This document shows, piece by piece, positions 35,275-43,298 of a stretch of 64,000 nt of DNA. The stretch's first letter is position 1, and each line of letters begins with the position of its first letter. The position numbers were made by a program, and so were the translations under genes. Source of the DNA: Candidatus Gastranaerophilales bacterium. GTDB lineage: Bacteria; Cyanobacteriota; Vampirovibrionia; Gastranaerophilales; Gastranaerophilaceae. The notes below the pieces were generated by a model. It saw only the letters and a program-made list of their open reading frames with translations. It was not told where the DNA came from and did no database searches. The DNA is taken from the NCBI GenBank assembly GCA_944325895.1, contig CALVCA010000002.1, positions 1-64,000 on the forward strand. The letters run 5' to 3'.

Positions 35275-38004
35275 CTATAAAGCTTGATACTGCAAAACTT
35301 CGGGTTTTAATACATGTAAATCAACCATAACCTTAGCATACTGCAATGCAGCACTATTCTCCTGCAGCCAGCTGTTATCATTTTTGTATGAATTTTCAAT
35401 CATTTGAGCGAACCTGGGTTTATCATTAAATATATTATAGGCTCTGTCAATTGCATCAGCAAATGCTTTTTTATTAAAATTCAATACTTCTTCATAATTA
35501 TTACCTAAATTAGGTTTAAATTCAGAGAATATAGCGTTAACATTATCAGTTAATCCTTCAGTCAAGCCGCCTGATTTATTAGGAATAGGAATAGCACCGC
35601 TTGTTGCTGCAGATTCTATATGAGCTAAACCTCTCGGTTCAAACCAGCTCGGCATAGCAACAAAATCAGACATTAATTTAACCCCGTCAAACCTGCCCGG
35701 TTCCGAAAATAATCCGGCAAAAACCATTCTGTTTGCAGATTCTTGACCGTATTTACGTGCCACTTCACGTTTTACATTAAGAAAACCGTCGATAAGTTGT
35801 CTTGAGCCTACACCTTGAACATAAAATACCGGAAGATTTTTTTCGCCATGATGTCTTGATAAGAATTCATCTACAGCTCCGGCAAATATATCCAATCCTT
35901 TTTGATTAGTAATACGACCGGAATTTGAGATAACCATAGTATCTTTTGTAACATTTGATAAATCAGTCATTTCCAAAAGTTCAATCTTCATTGGATTACC
36001 CTTGCCGGCTTTTGCTATATTCAAATCAGCCTTGACTTTATCCAAATAAACTTCTTTATTATGGTTATGCCAATCTATTACAGACATTGAATCATCATAT
36101 ACCTTTATTGAATTTTTTTCCAAACCGAGTGCATGTTCAATATTTTTTGCTTTTGTATCAGTCAAAATATTATTAACACGGTCACAACCGTTTGGAACAG
36201 GTCTGTATGCAAAATTCTCTGCTGTTACTAAATCAGGATTAATATTATTATTTTTAGCAAGAATTTTTAAATACTCTAAATCTCCAAATTCAAAATTTCT
36301 GGCACGCATTTTAAATATATCGTGGTTAGCATGTCCGTAATTACCGAAAGAAGCAATTTCTTGCCCGTAGCCTCTTGATACGGGAATTAACACATCAGAA
36401 TAAACCGCTGCCATAGTCTGCGGATTAAGATTATTGTCATGGAATAAACCGTTAAGCTCATCTGATGGCAAATTAGAGCCTTTTGGCATATATGCATTTC
36501 TTGTAATCATTGCTGAATGTTCGCCGAATAATATATTTAATAATTTCGGCTGGCTGTGATAAGATGAGCCGGCAAGTTCTGCATTATGCAATATTGTCAT
36601 TACGGGTGTATTATATAATTTATCAGCGACTTTCGGATCCATACCGAAATATTTTCTTGCATTTGTCAACAGTTTCATCATCGCACTGATACCGCCCGTT
36701 TGCCAATCGTTACCGATTATTAAATCAGCGGACAAATCTTCACTGGAAGTTTCAGCACCTTTTACAAGCCCTTCATAAAAATATTTATCAAAATACATAA
36801 ACCGTTCTGTTTCACCGGCTTCATGCGTCAAATTATTATAAATATTTTTTGCCGCATTATCAACAACCGGTCCATCCATTATAAATTTATCGTTTTTATA
36901 AAATACCGTATCATAATTTACAACAGCTTTAGGTTTTTTAATTATTTCAAAACCTTCGTCTGAGTTTTCAGGATTTTTCAATACTTTAACTTCATTATAA
37001 TCAATTTTTAAATTATCCGAGATTTGCAGAACTTCACCTTTTTCAACGGCACGGGCAACTTTTTCCTGCGTATCTTTCGTCAGCCATGGCTGCAGCAAAT
37101 TAAAATCAATTTCTTGTTCTAAATTACGTGCCATATACATATCAACAGTTTCAATAGATTTACCTTTATCCGTATAAATAGGCAACTGCAAAGAATTAAC
37201 TTTTTCCAATGTAGCTAATTTAGAATTTTTAGCAGAAGAACTTAAATAATCGTAAAGTCCGTCAGCACGTTTTGCAATAGAATAATATGCATTTTCTTCA
37301 ACCTGACCTAAATATAGCGGGGTATCAACAACAAATCTTACTTTTTGCTTATTATTAATCATACCGGCAAGATTTGCCAACAATTCTTTCGGCACAATCG
37401 ACATGCCGCCGGTGCTTGTAAAACCTCTGAATTCTGCGGTTGGAATTCTTACTGTAGAAGCATCTTTAGGTAAAATTCCTGATCTGTCAACAAAACCGAA
37501 TATTCTTTTTGTTGACTCGCTTCTTAACGCATTTTCCAATTCCAAAGTATGTTTTCCATAGCCGTGCATAACAGAAGCCAGTTGTAATTGTTTACCGTTA
37601 ACAATAACAGGCTGCAATAAAATATCAGTCATTTGAGAAGCTTTTACGCCATAACGAGGCAACTCTCTAAACACATCTTCTTTTACACCGGCTATTTGAC
37701 CGTCTTGCCATTTACCGAGATCTTTAATTTTCTTGTCAGCATTTTCTAAACCGCTTTGCATCAAATTTTTAATTTCTTTATTTTCTTTTACAGCGGATTT
37801 TAATTGCTTGGAGAGTTTACCGTGTTTAAATGCAACAACACCTGTCACGCCTAGTGATGCCAAAGCAACAACCGCACTAACATATGCGAGCTTTTTATTT
37901 GCTGCAGGTTTATTTGCCACAGATTGCTCATTAGTTTTAACTTGAATATTAGTCTGTTGAGGTAATAAATTAGTTGATTTAAAAGAAATTTTTTGTACCG
38001 ACAC
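35275..38004 (-). CDS. Membrane-anchored glycogen/starch synthase-like (GT5) protein
   Basis: This 909-residue protein starts MSVQKISFKSTNLL (SF motif 6-10) and has one membrane helix at 39-58. The C-terminal two thirds resemble ADP-glucose-type glycogen synthase: LIIGNDWQTGG (family HaHDWhta), VMTILHNAEL (family vfTIHNl.yqG), FGEHSAM...GLFHDNNL, VYSDVLIPVSRGYGQEI (family a.ad.vtTVSptYA.Ei), ISNSGRITNQKGLDIFAGAV (family vsRl..QKG.dl), and SWFEPRGLAHIESAATSGAIPIPNKSGGL split by me here as the acceptor/EPCGL-like block. GlgA is normally about 480 residues, so this is a much enlarged, tethered relative. Catalytic competence and substrate are uncertain. It has its own good promoter. Confidence 0.75.
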   Translation of the reverse strand: MSVQKISFKSTNLLPQQTNIQVKTNEQSVANKPAANKKLAYVSAVVALASLGVTGVVAFKHGKLSKQLKSAVKENKEIKNLMQSGLENADKKIKDLGKWQDGQIAGVKEDVFRELPRYGVKASQMTDILLQPVIVNGKQLQLASVMHGYGKHTLELENALRSESTKRIFGFVDRSGILPKDASTVRIPTAEFRGFTSTGGMSIVPKELLANLAGMINNKQKVRFVVDTPLYLGQVEENAYYSIAKRADGLYDYLSSSAKNSKLATLEKVNSLQLPIYTDKGKSIETVDMYMARNLEQEIDFNLLQPWLTKDTQEKVARAVEKGEVLQISDNLKIDYNEVKVLKNPENSDEGFEIIKKPKAVVNYDTVFYKNDKFIMDGPVVDNAAKNIYNNLTHEAGETERFMYFDKYFYEGLVKGAETSSEDLSADLIIGNDWQTGGISAMMKLLTNARKYFGMDPKVADKLYNTPVMTILHNAELAGSSYHSQPKLLNILFGEHSAMITRNAYMPKGSNLPSDELNGLFHDNNLNPQTMAAVYSDVLIPVSRGYGQEIASFGNYGHANHDIFKMRARNFEFGDLEYLKILAKNNNINPDLVTAENFAYRPVPNGCDRVNNILTDTKAKNIEHALGLEKNSIKVYDDSMSVIDWHNHNKEVYLDKVKADLNIAKAGKGNPMKIELLEMTDLSNVTKDTMVISNSGRITNQKGLDIFAGAVDEFLSRHHGEKNLPVFYVQGVGSRQLIDGFLNVKREVARKYGQESANRMVFAGLFSEPGRFDGVKLMSDFVAMPSWFEPRGLAHIESAATSGAIPIPNKSGGLTEGLTDNVNAIFSEFKPNLGNNYEEVLNFNKKAFADAIDRAYNIFNDKPRFAQMIENSYKNDNSWLQENSAALQYAKVMVDLHVLKPEVLQYQAL

Positions 38005-38110
38005 TTGGAGAACTCCTCTTTTTATCCTATTTAAACATAAAAAACCTAAATAAAATATTTGCTACTTAAACCTAAAAATTTAAACATTTTGTTACATTAG
38101 ATGCAAACAA

Positions 38111-38139
38111 TATATAGCATACATTTTTTTAACTGTCAA
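38111..38139 (-). promoter_or_regulatory. Promoter of the GT5-like gene
   Basis: On the minus strand there is TTGACA (38134-38139), a 17-nt spacer and TATATA (38111-38116), giving a start near 38104 and a leader of about 100 nt before the ATG at 38004. A GTAACAAAATGT sequence in the leader also occurs, with one change, upstream of the gene at 1862. Confidence 0.75.
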
Positions 38140-38297
38140 TGGATAATTAACAACTGATTTTAACCGAAAACTCTTTATAAAACAGCAAGAATTAATTTTT
38201 TTATAAGTTCAAGCTGTTCGGATTTTGCACGGAACGGTTGGGGATATAATCTAGGTTTATTATTACCGATGCATTATCGTGGAATTCATTCATTGCA

Positions 38298-38345
38298 GGC
38301 GAGTTGGTATAATCGTGCCCAGCGCAATCACTTATACCCAACCTA
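38298..38345. repeat. REP-like palindrome
   Basis: GTTGGTATAA (from 38305) pairs with TTATACCCAAC (to 38343) apart from one bulged base, with flanking GCAGG/CCTACAG and a GC-rich loop containing GCGC. The composition is less AT-rich than its surroundings. It resembles the TGTAGGTTGGGT-type palindromic repeats common in cyanobacteria. The rest of the spacer 38140-38297 shows no gene. Confidence 0.5.
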
Positions 38346-38349
38346 CAGG

Positions 38350-38781
38350 TTATTTTCTAAAAATTTTTAAAAGCTTTTTTAAGAAATTTGCGGATTTTTT
38401 ACTTATCAAATCAGAAACAAGATTATCTTCTGCCGTATTTTCTATAACTTTAAGTTTCACAAGTTTTCCGTAAAGTTTTCCTACAGATTTTTCCGCAGAT
38501 TGAAATATGCTTGTGGAGAGTTTATCCTGAGGAATATTTTTCTCTGTAATCAAGCAATCAATTGCATGATAATTCATGTTTGCAACTTTTTTTGACGAAA
38601 CATTAAAATACACGTCATGTCCCGGTAAATATTTATTATCTTTACATTTAGTTGTGCGAATATCACATTTGGCAACATCAGAGAGAGTATTTAATTCTTT
38701 TTCATTATTTAACTTGCCTTTTAAAAGGTCATTGGCCTCCCAGCCCCTGAATGCTGTCTGTTTAATATTTGATACTTTCAT
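38350..38781 (-). CDS. Orphan protein co-transcribed behind tRNA-Ser
   Basis: This 143-residue protein of unknown function starts MKVSNIKQTAFRGWEAND; TAFRG (9-13) matches the recurrent N-terminal motif. It is rich in Lys with two Cys (near 36 and 42) and ends in a basic helix (KKLLKIFRK). There is no signal peptide or membrane segment. The start at 38781 has an AGAGG site and lies 18 bp after the tRNA gene on the same strand, so it is probably read from the tRNA promoter. A longer frame running back through the tRNA is an artefact. A DNA/RNA- or membrane-surface-binding role is conceivable only from its charge. Confidence 0.7.
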   Translation of the reverse strand: MKVSNIKQTAFRGWEANDLLKGKLNNEKELNTLSDVAKCDIRTTKCKDNKYLPGHDVYFNVSSKKVANMNYHAIDCLITEKNIPQDKLSTSIFQSAEKSVGKLYGKLVKLKVIENTAEDNLVSDLISKKSANFLKKLLKIFRK

Positions 38782-38799
38782 TGTATAACCTCTAAAAAA

Positions 38800-38886
38800 C
38801 AGAGGGGATGGGATTCGAACCCACGGTGGAACAAGTCCCACACAACCTTTCCAAGATTGCACCTTAAACCTCTCGGACACCCCTCT
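38800..38886 (-). tRNA. tRNA-Ser (anticodon GGA)
   Basis: This 87-nt tRNA has acceptor arms AGAGGGG/CCCCTCT, anticodon stem CAATC/GGTTG with loop TTGGAAA (anticodon GGA, reads UCC/UCU), the long variable arm GTGGGACTTGTTCCAC typical of tRNA-Ser, and the T-loop GGTTCGAATCC. The CCA end is not encoded. A TAAAAT lies four bases before its 5' end. Confidence 0.95.
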
Positions 38887-38907
38887 ATTGATTTTACTGG
38901 GTTTCAG

Positions 38908-38974
38908 TTTTTCATGTTCAATTTGTGCTCACATTTTAATTCATCAAGTATATTTAATTTTTCATGTTCAATTT
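38908..38974. repeat. 17-bp direct repeat in the tRNA-Ser/aroA intergenic region
   Basis: TTTTTCATGTTCAATTT occurs at 38908-38924 and again at 38958-38974, spaced by exactly 50 bp. On the minus strand each contains TTGAAC; the first lies 19 nt from a TAAAAT before the tRNA and may be its -35. They could be regulator sites for the divergent tRNA-Ser and aroA promoters. Confidence 0.5.
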
Positions 38975-39002
38975 CGTTATAAATATATTAGCACAAACAT
39001 AA

Positions 39003-39031
39003 TTGACATGATAAAAAAAATTTGATAATCT
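39003..39031 (+). promoter_or_regulatory. Promoter of aroA
   Basis: TTGACA (39003-39008), a 17-nt spacer and TAATCT (39026-39031). The predicted start is only about 4 nt before the aroA ATG at 39042, and no Shine-Dalgarno fits, so the mRNA is nearly leaderless. Confidence 0.65.
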
Positions 39032-39041
39032 CACTAATAAT

Positions 39042-40313
39042 ATGGATAAAAAAATTTCAAAAATATATTCGGGTTTGAACGGTGAAATTACAATTCCTTC
39101 GGACAAGTCAATTTCACATAGAGCTATAATTTTTTCTTGTCTTGCCGAAGGCACTTCTGTTATTAAAAACTTTTCAAACGGCAAAGACCCGCTCACCTCT
39201 CTTGACATTTGCAAAAAACTCGGGGCTAATATCGAATTTAGGGATAACCTTTATATAACTTCAACCGGAAAATTAACTCCGTCTGAAAATACACTTTATT
39301 GCGGCAATTCAGGTACAACAATGCGTTTAATGACGGGGATTCTTGCGGGACAAAATTTTAATTCTATTCTAACAGGTGATGAAAGTCTTTCAGCAAGACC
39401 CATGAAACGAATTATTACACCTCTTTCATTAATGGGAGCAAAAATCATATCAAATAACGAAAAAGCCCCGTTAAAAATTTACGGTCAAAACTTGAACGGC
39501 ATTGACTACAAATCTCCTATAGCATCAGCACAGGTTAAATCTTCCGTTCTGCTTGCCGGACTTTTTGCTCAAAATAAAACAACTTTTACGGAACCGCATA
39601 TTTCCCGCAACCATACAGAACTTATGCTTAAATACATGGGAGCAGATATCGCAACCTCAGGACTTTCGACATCTATTTTTAAATCCGAACTTATCCCGCA
39701 GACATTTGAAATTCCCGGAGATATTTCAAGTGCCGCATATTATATAACTGCAGCACTTCTTATTCCGAAAAGTAAAATTATACTAAAAAATGTCGGATTA
39801 AATCCGACAAGAACAGGCATACTGGACGTTGTACAAAAAATGGGCGGAAACATTATAATCCTTGACAAACGAAACATTTCAGGCGAAGATGTCGGAGATA
39901 TACAAATATCATACTCAAATTTAAATGGCTGTACAATCGAAGGTGAAATAATTCCACGACTCATTGATGAAATTCCTGCAATAGCAGTGCTTGCGACACA
40001 AGCCGAAGGCACTACGATTATAAAAGATGCACAGGATTTAAGAAATAAAGAATCAGACAGAATTAAAGCCATTGCAAATGAATTGAAAAAACTCCAAGCT
40101 GATATTCAAGAAACACCTGACGGTTTAATTATACACGGGAAAAAAGAGCTTGAAGGCGGAATTGAAGTCGATAGTCATAATGACCACCGAATTGCAATGA
40201 GCTTATATGTAGCAGGACTCATTTGCAAAAAAGAAATAAACATAAAAAATTTTGAATGGGTTAATATTTCACTGCCTGAATTTGAAAACCTGTTTGACAG
40301 TCTTATTCTTTAA
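39042..40313 (+). CDS. aroA: 3-phosphoshikimate 1-carboxyvinyltransferase (EPSP synthase)
   Basis: This 423-residue enzyme joins shikimate-3-phosphate and PEP in aromatic amino acid synthesis, the target of glyphosate. Signatures: PSDKSISHRAIIFSCLAEG (about 19-37, binding Lys/Ser/Arg), LYCGNSGTTMRLMTGILAG (about 85-103; the LCGNSGT-type PEP loop), GDESLSARPMKRII, IASAQVKSSVLLAGL, and RNKESDRIKAIANEL near the C-terminus with DSHNDHRIAMS. All active-site motifs are present. The gene is apparently monocistronic and overlaps the convergent ABC permease gene by 11 bp at its 3' end. Confidence 0.96.
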   Translation: MDKKISKIYSGLNGEITIPSDKSISHRAIIFSCLAEGTSVIKNFSNGKDPLTSLDICKKLGANIEFRDNLYITSTGKLTPSENTLYCGNSGTTMRLMTGILAGQNFNSILTGDESLSARPMKRIITPLSLMGAKIISNNEKAPLKIYGQNLNGIDYKSPIASAQVKSSVLLAGLFAQNKTTFTEPHISRNHTELMLKYMGADIATSGLSTSIFKSELIPQTFEIPGDISSAAYYITAALLIPKSKIILKNVGLNPTRTGILDVVQKMGGNIIILDKRNISGEDVGDIQISYSNLNGCTIEGEIIPRLIDEIPAIAVLATQAEGTTIIKDAQDLRNKESDRIKAIANELKKLQADIQETPDGLIIHGKKELEGGIEVDSHNDHRIAMSLYVAGLICKKEINIKNFEWVNISLPEFENLFDSLIL

Positions 40314-41127
40314 CGCTTCCGCTGAGCAAATCGTTTATAAAATATTTTTTACCGGCAAAAAATATAACAATAACCGGTATGGTACATACAACAGAACATG
40401 CCAAAAGCTCACCCCATAAAGTCACTTCTCTAAAACTTCCTTTAAAAACTGCAAGTTCCACCGGTAAAGTTCTCATACCTTCCGAATTTGTAACAATTAA
40501 CGGCCACATAAAACTGTTCCATGACGTTACAAACGTAAATATTGCAAGTGTTGCAACAGCAGGCAAAGCCAAAGGTAATGCAATTTTAAAAAATGTCTGA
40601 AAAAAATTACATCCGTCAATTTTAGCGGATTCTTCCAAATCCTTTGGCAGCCCCAAAAAATACTGCCGCATTAAAAATACTCCGAACCCGCCAAACATGC
40701 CCGGTAATATCAAGGCCTGATATGTGTCTATCAAATGCATCTCTCGCATCAAAAAGAAAAGCGGAATAATATTAACCTGCGGCGGCACCAGCATGGTTGT
40801 TAAAATTATCAAAAACAACAAATCCCGATATTTAAACTTTAATCTTGCAAAAGCATATCCTGCCATAGATGCTGTTATAACCTGTCCTATCGTTGTTATA
40901 AGAGCTACAACAAGGCTGTTCATAAAGTATTTACTCAATGGGATTTCTCCGAACACTTTCACATAATTTTCAAAAGTTAAAGGAGTATGAAAAATTCTGT
41001 CCGCTTGCATAAAAATCTGATTATTATGCACCAAAGACAAATTCACCATTGCAAAAAAAGGATACAACATACTTATTGCAATAACTATCAGCACTAAATA
41101 ACCCAAAATCCTTTTCAGATTCTTCAT
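40303..41127 (-). CDS. Sugar ABC transporter permease (MalG/UgpE family)
   Basis: This 274-residue inner-membrane permease of the CUT1 carbohydrate class has six membrane helices. It shows the BPD signature with the EAA loop, EESAKIDGCNFFQTFFKIALPLALPA (about 185-210, contacts the ATPase), and a C-terminus of the AGKKYFINDLLSGSVKE type usual in CUT1 MalG-like subunits (family Q+YfvkGlt.GAvKG). No MalF-type permease, binding protein or ATPase is nearby, so its partners must be encoded elsewhere. The last 11 bp overlap the end of aroA. About 24 bp separates it from plsY upstream. Confidence 0.92.
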   Translation of the reverse strand: MKNLKRILGYLVLIVIAISMLYPFFAMVNLSLVHNNQIFMQADRIFHTPLTFENYVKVFGEIPLSKYFMNSLVVALITTIGQVITASMAGYAFARLKFKYRDLLFLIILTTMLVPPQVNIIPLFFLMREMHLIDTYQALILPGMFGGFGVFLMRQYFLGLPKDLEESAKIDGCNFFQTFFKIALPLALPAVATLAIFTFVTSWNSFMWPLIVTNSEGMRTLPVELAVFKGSFREVTLWGELLACSVVCTIPVIVIFFAGKKYFINDLLSGSVKE

Positions 41128-41151
41128 ATAAAAAATTATATAACAAAAATA

Positions 41152-41748
41152 CTATCTGACTTTGTTTTCTTCGCCTTTAACAAGACGTATGATATTTTCT
41201 CTGTGTAAATATACTATATATAAAGCCCCTAATGCACAGTAACAAATATATGCTGCAGGTTCTTTAAAGAACCACATTAAAAACGGCGATATTAAAAGTG
41301 CAATAATTGAACCTAATGAAACATATTTTGACACATAAGTTATTACCGCCCAAATTGCGGCAATAATTAAACCTACCTGCCAATTAAGAGCCAAAATAGT
41401 CCCGACACCTGAAGCTACCGATTTTCCGCCTGTAAATTTAAGGAAAATTGATTTACTATGTCCTACAATAACCGCAACCGCTGCCAATACAGGCAATAAC
41501 CCTATACCCGTAAATGATACTGCAAACATTTTTGCCAAAACGACAGGCAATGCACCTTTTATTGCATCCAAAATCATTACAATAAAAAACCATTTTTTAC
41601 CCATTACCCTTTTGACATTAGTTGCTCCGGTCGAGCCTGAGCCGACTTTTCGTATATCCTGTCCCGTAAATAATTTTACAATGATATACCCTGTCGGAAT
41701 TGACCCGATTAAATATGCAACTATAACTACTAATAATACCTCTATCAT
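41152..41748 (-). CDS. plsY: Acyl-phosphate:glycerol-3-phosphate acyltransferase
   Basis: This 198-residue integral membrane enzyme makes lysophosphatidate for phospholipid synthesis. Signatures: LIGSIPTGYII near the N-terminus, the motif VGSGSTGATNVKRVMGKK (about 36-53; family GSGN.GATN..R), HSKSIFLKFTGGKSVASGVG (about 105-124; family GH..p.fl.FkGGKgvat..G) and a final short loop with LHRENI. The start at 41748 comes 2 nt after the pseudopilin stop (TAG-TG-ATG), so translation is coupled; an upstream in-frame ATG inside that gene is less likely. Confidence 0.95.
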   Translation of the reverse strand: MIEVLLVVIVAYLIGSIPTGYIIVKLFTGQDIRKVGSGSTGATNVKRVMGKKWFFIVMILDAIKGALPVVLAKMFAVSFTGIGLLPVLAAVAVIVGHSKSIFLKFTGGKSVASGVGTILALNWQVGLIIAAIWAVITYVSKYVSLGSIIALLISPFLMWFFKEPAAYICYCALGALYIVYLHRENIIRLVKGEENKVR

Positions 41749-41750
41749 CA

Positions 41751-42443
41751 CTAATAATCCATCTTCCAATTATTGTTCATTATCTTTGTAAAGCAGCCCA
41801 CACCATAGCCAGTAGAATTTCCACCACATCTGTCACCATAATCATCAAGGTCACTTTCAGCTACTGCTGCAGCCAAATCATAAGCCTCTCTAATATCACC
41901 ATTATCATATATATCAAAAGTAAACAAGTCACGCCCCTCTATGTTTGGCGGCTCAAGTCCGTTTACATCAACAATAACATCGCTGTATGAATGACTAAAT
42001 GTGCCGTCATCATTATACGCTTTTACATCCATTGGATCTATACAAATACTGGCATTAGTACTTAAATAGGCACAAACATCACTATCACCTATTACCGGAG
42101 CTGAGCTGTCAGACTTATCCAAAGACCGGTAAGATGAAGCAAAACAATTTGGATCAGAGCTGTTAGAATCACCGTCACCGCAAAAATACGACACATTAAA
42201 ATATTTAGTCAAAAACGCTTTCGGATCATCAACCAAAAAAGATTCTGTCAAATCATCTACTGATTCATCAGTCATAAGCTGTGATACAGCTTTTGAAACT
42301 TCGTTATAAACTCTTTCCAATTGTGCTACAAAAACTTTTTCCTGATAATTATTAATAAGCCCCGGCAGCGTTAAAGCTGATATAACTCCGATAATAGCAA
42401 GAGTTACAAGTATTTCAGTAAGAGTAAAACCTTTTTTAAACAT
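41751..42443 (-). CDS. Type IV pilin-like protein (pseudopilin)
   Basis: This 230-residue protein has a compact leader MFKKG followed by FTLTEILVTLAIIGVISALTLP (Glu5 conserved); prepilin peptidase would cut after Gly5. The mature domain is acidic with several Cys (about residues 86, 97, 122, 132 and near 205, 215), suggesting disulfides, and ends NNNWKMDY, like the DGWQIKDDYP end of the other pseudopilin here. It is an intact counterpart showing the normal short leader. It is coupled to plsY downstream. No pilus assembly genes are in the window. Confidence 0.9.
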   Translation of the reverse strand: MFKKGFTLTEILVTLAIIGVISALTLPGLINNYQEKVFVAQLERVYNEVSKAVSQLMTDESVDDLTESFLVDDPKAFLTKYFNVSYFCGDGDSNSSDPNCFASSYRSLDKSDSSAPVIGDSDVCAYLSTNASICIDPMDVKAYNDDGTFSHSYSDVIVDVNGLEPPNIEGRDLFTFDIYDNGDIREAYDLAAAVAESDLDDYGDRCGGNSTGYGVGCFTKIMNNNWKMDY

Positions 42444-42499
42444 ATAAAAATCCTTTCTTTACAAATTGTACCCCAACAAATCATTTAAGGCAAGAAAAC

Positions 42500-43249
42500 T
42501 TAATACAACGTTACGGAAAGATTTTTACTACTCTGTCTTTGGAGCGACAAAACATTTTCATCCACAACTTTTTTAATCTCTTTTTTCCTTACAAGCATTG
42601 GTATAATTTCATTTAAATATGAAGAATCTTCATAATTGCCGTGAATTAAATCAATATTGTTTGCGTATTTATAATTCAGACTTCTGGCACCTATTTGCTG
42701 AAATCCCAAAGATTTATAAAATTCAAAAGCATGAGAATTTTCAGGCACAACAGAACGGATAAACACCTGCTTAAATTTCTTCAAATTCAAAAAATATTCA
42801 GTCACCAAAGCTCTACCTATACCTTTAACTGAATTCGCCCAGGTAACAAGCCAATCAAGCTCGGTTTCATTTTTGCCATGGTTTTTGCGGGATGAATAAT
42901 GAATGTCGTCTTTATTAATATCAATTTTGGGAAGATTTCCTATTAAAAGTCCTGCAGGCTTATCTTCACAAACCGCTAAATAAGAAACACTGTTTTTATA
43001 AATTTTATCATCTTTAATTTTTTGTTTTATCAACAAATCTTTTAAATCCAAAAAAGCTTCACGCATTACAACTTTTTTAGAAATTTCTGCATCTGAAACA
43101 GCTGTTTTTTTATTGACAACATTAACAAAACTGTCAACAAAACTGTAATCTTTCGGCTCAAGTTTTAAAATATCCAATTTGACCGGTGTGTTATTACTTG
43201 AAACCGTATAACGAGAAATAAACCTGGCCTTAAATGAAACATCCTGCAT
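42500..43249 (-). CDS. GNAT-family acetyltransferase-like protein
   Basis: This 249-residue protein has VSFKA at residues 4-8, then a GNAT-like domain: SYLAVCEDKPAGLLIGNLP (about 99-117; beta strands of the fold), ELDWLVTWANSVKGIGRALVTEYF (about 140-163; the acetyl-CoA loop G-I-G-R-A) and VVPENSHAFEFYKSLGFQQIG (about 183-203), the standard C-terminal GNAT motif. The substrate is unknown. The start at 43249 is preferred over ATG 43264: a TATGAT (43256-43261) lies 6 nt upstream, no ribosome site exists for either, and TTGTTT with a 17-nt spacer precedes it inside the neighbouring terminator. Confidence 0.8.
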   Translation of the reverse strand: MQDVSFKARFISRYTVSSNNTPVKLDILKLEPKDYSFVDSFVNVVNKKTAVSDAEISKKVVMREAFLDLKDLLIKQKIKDDKIYKNSVSYLAVCEDKPAGLLIGNLPKIDINKDDIHYSSRKNHGKNETELDWLVTWANSVKGIGRALVTEYFLNLKKFKQVFIRSVVPENSHAFEFYKSLGFQQIGARSLNYKYANNIDLIHGNYEDSSYLNEIIPMLVRKKEIKKVVDENVLSLQRQSSKNLSVTLY

Positions 43250-43261
43250 AATAAAATCATA

Positions 43262-43294
43262 CAAAAAAAGCGGGTTTTAAACAACCCGCTTTTA
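43262..43294 (-). terminator. Intrinsic terminator of the GGGtGRT operon
   Basis: AGCGGGTT-N6-AACCCGCT with seven T on the minus strand follows the stop at 43299. The promoter proposed for the GNAT gene overlaps this hairpin. Confidence 0.82.
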
Positions 43295-43298
43295 TTTA

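Noticed and set aside
38782-38880. N-terminal extension of the 143-residue gene (MSERFKVQSW...)
   Set aside because: It is the translation of tRNA-Ser; the true start is the ATG at 38781 with an AGAGG site.
42444-42499. Terminator after the GNAT gene
   Set aside because: No convincing hairpin with a T-run is visible in the 56 bp between this gene and the pseudopilin gene.
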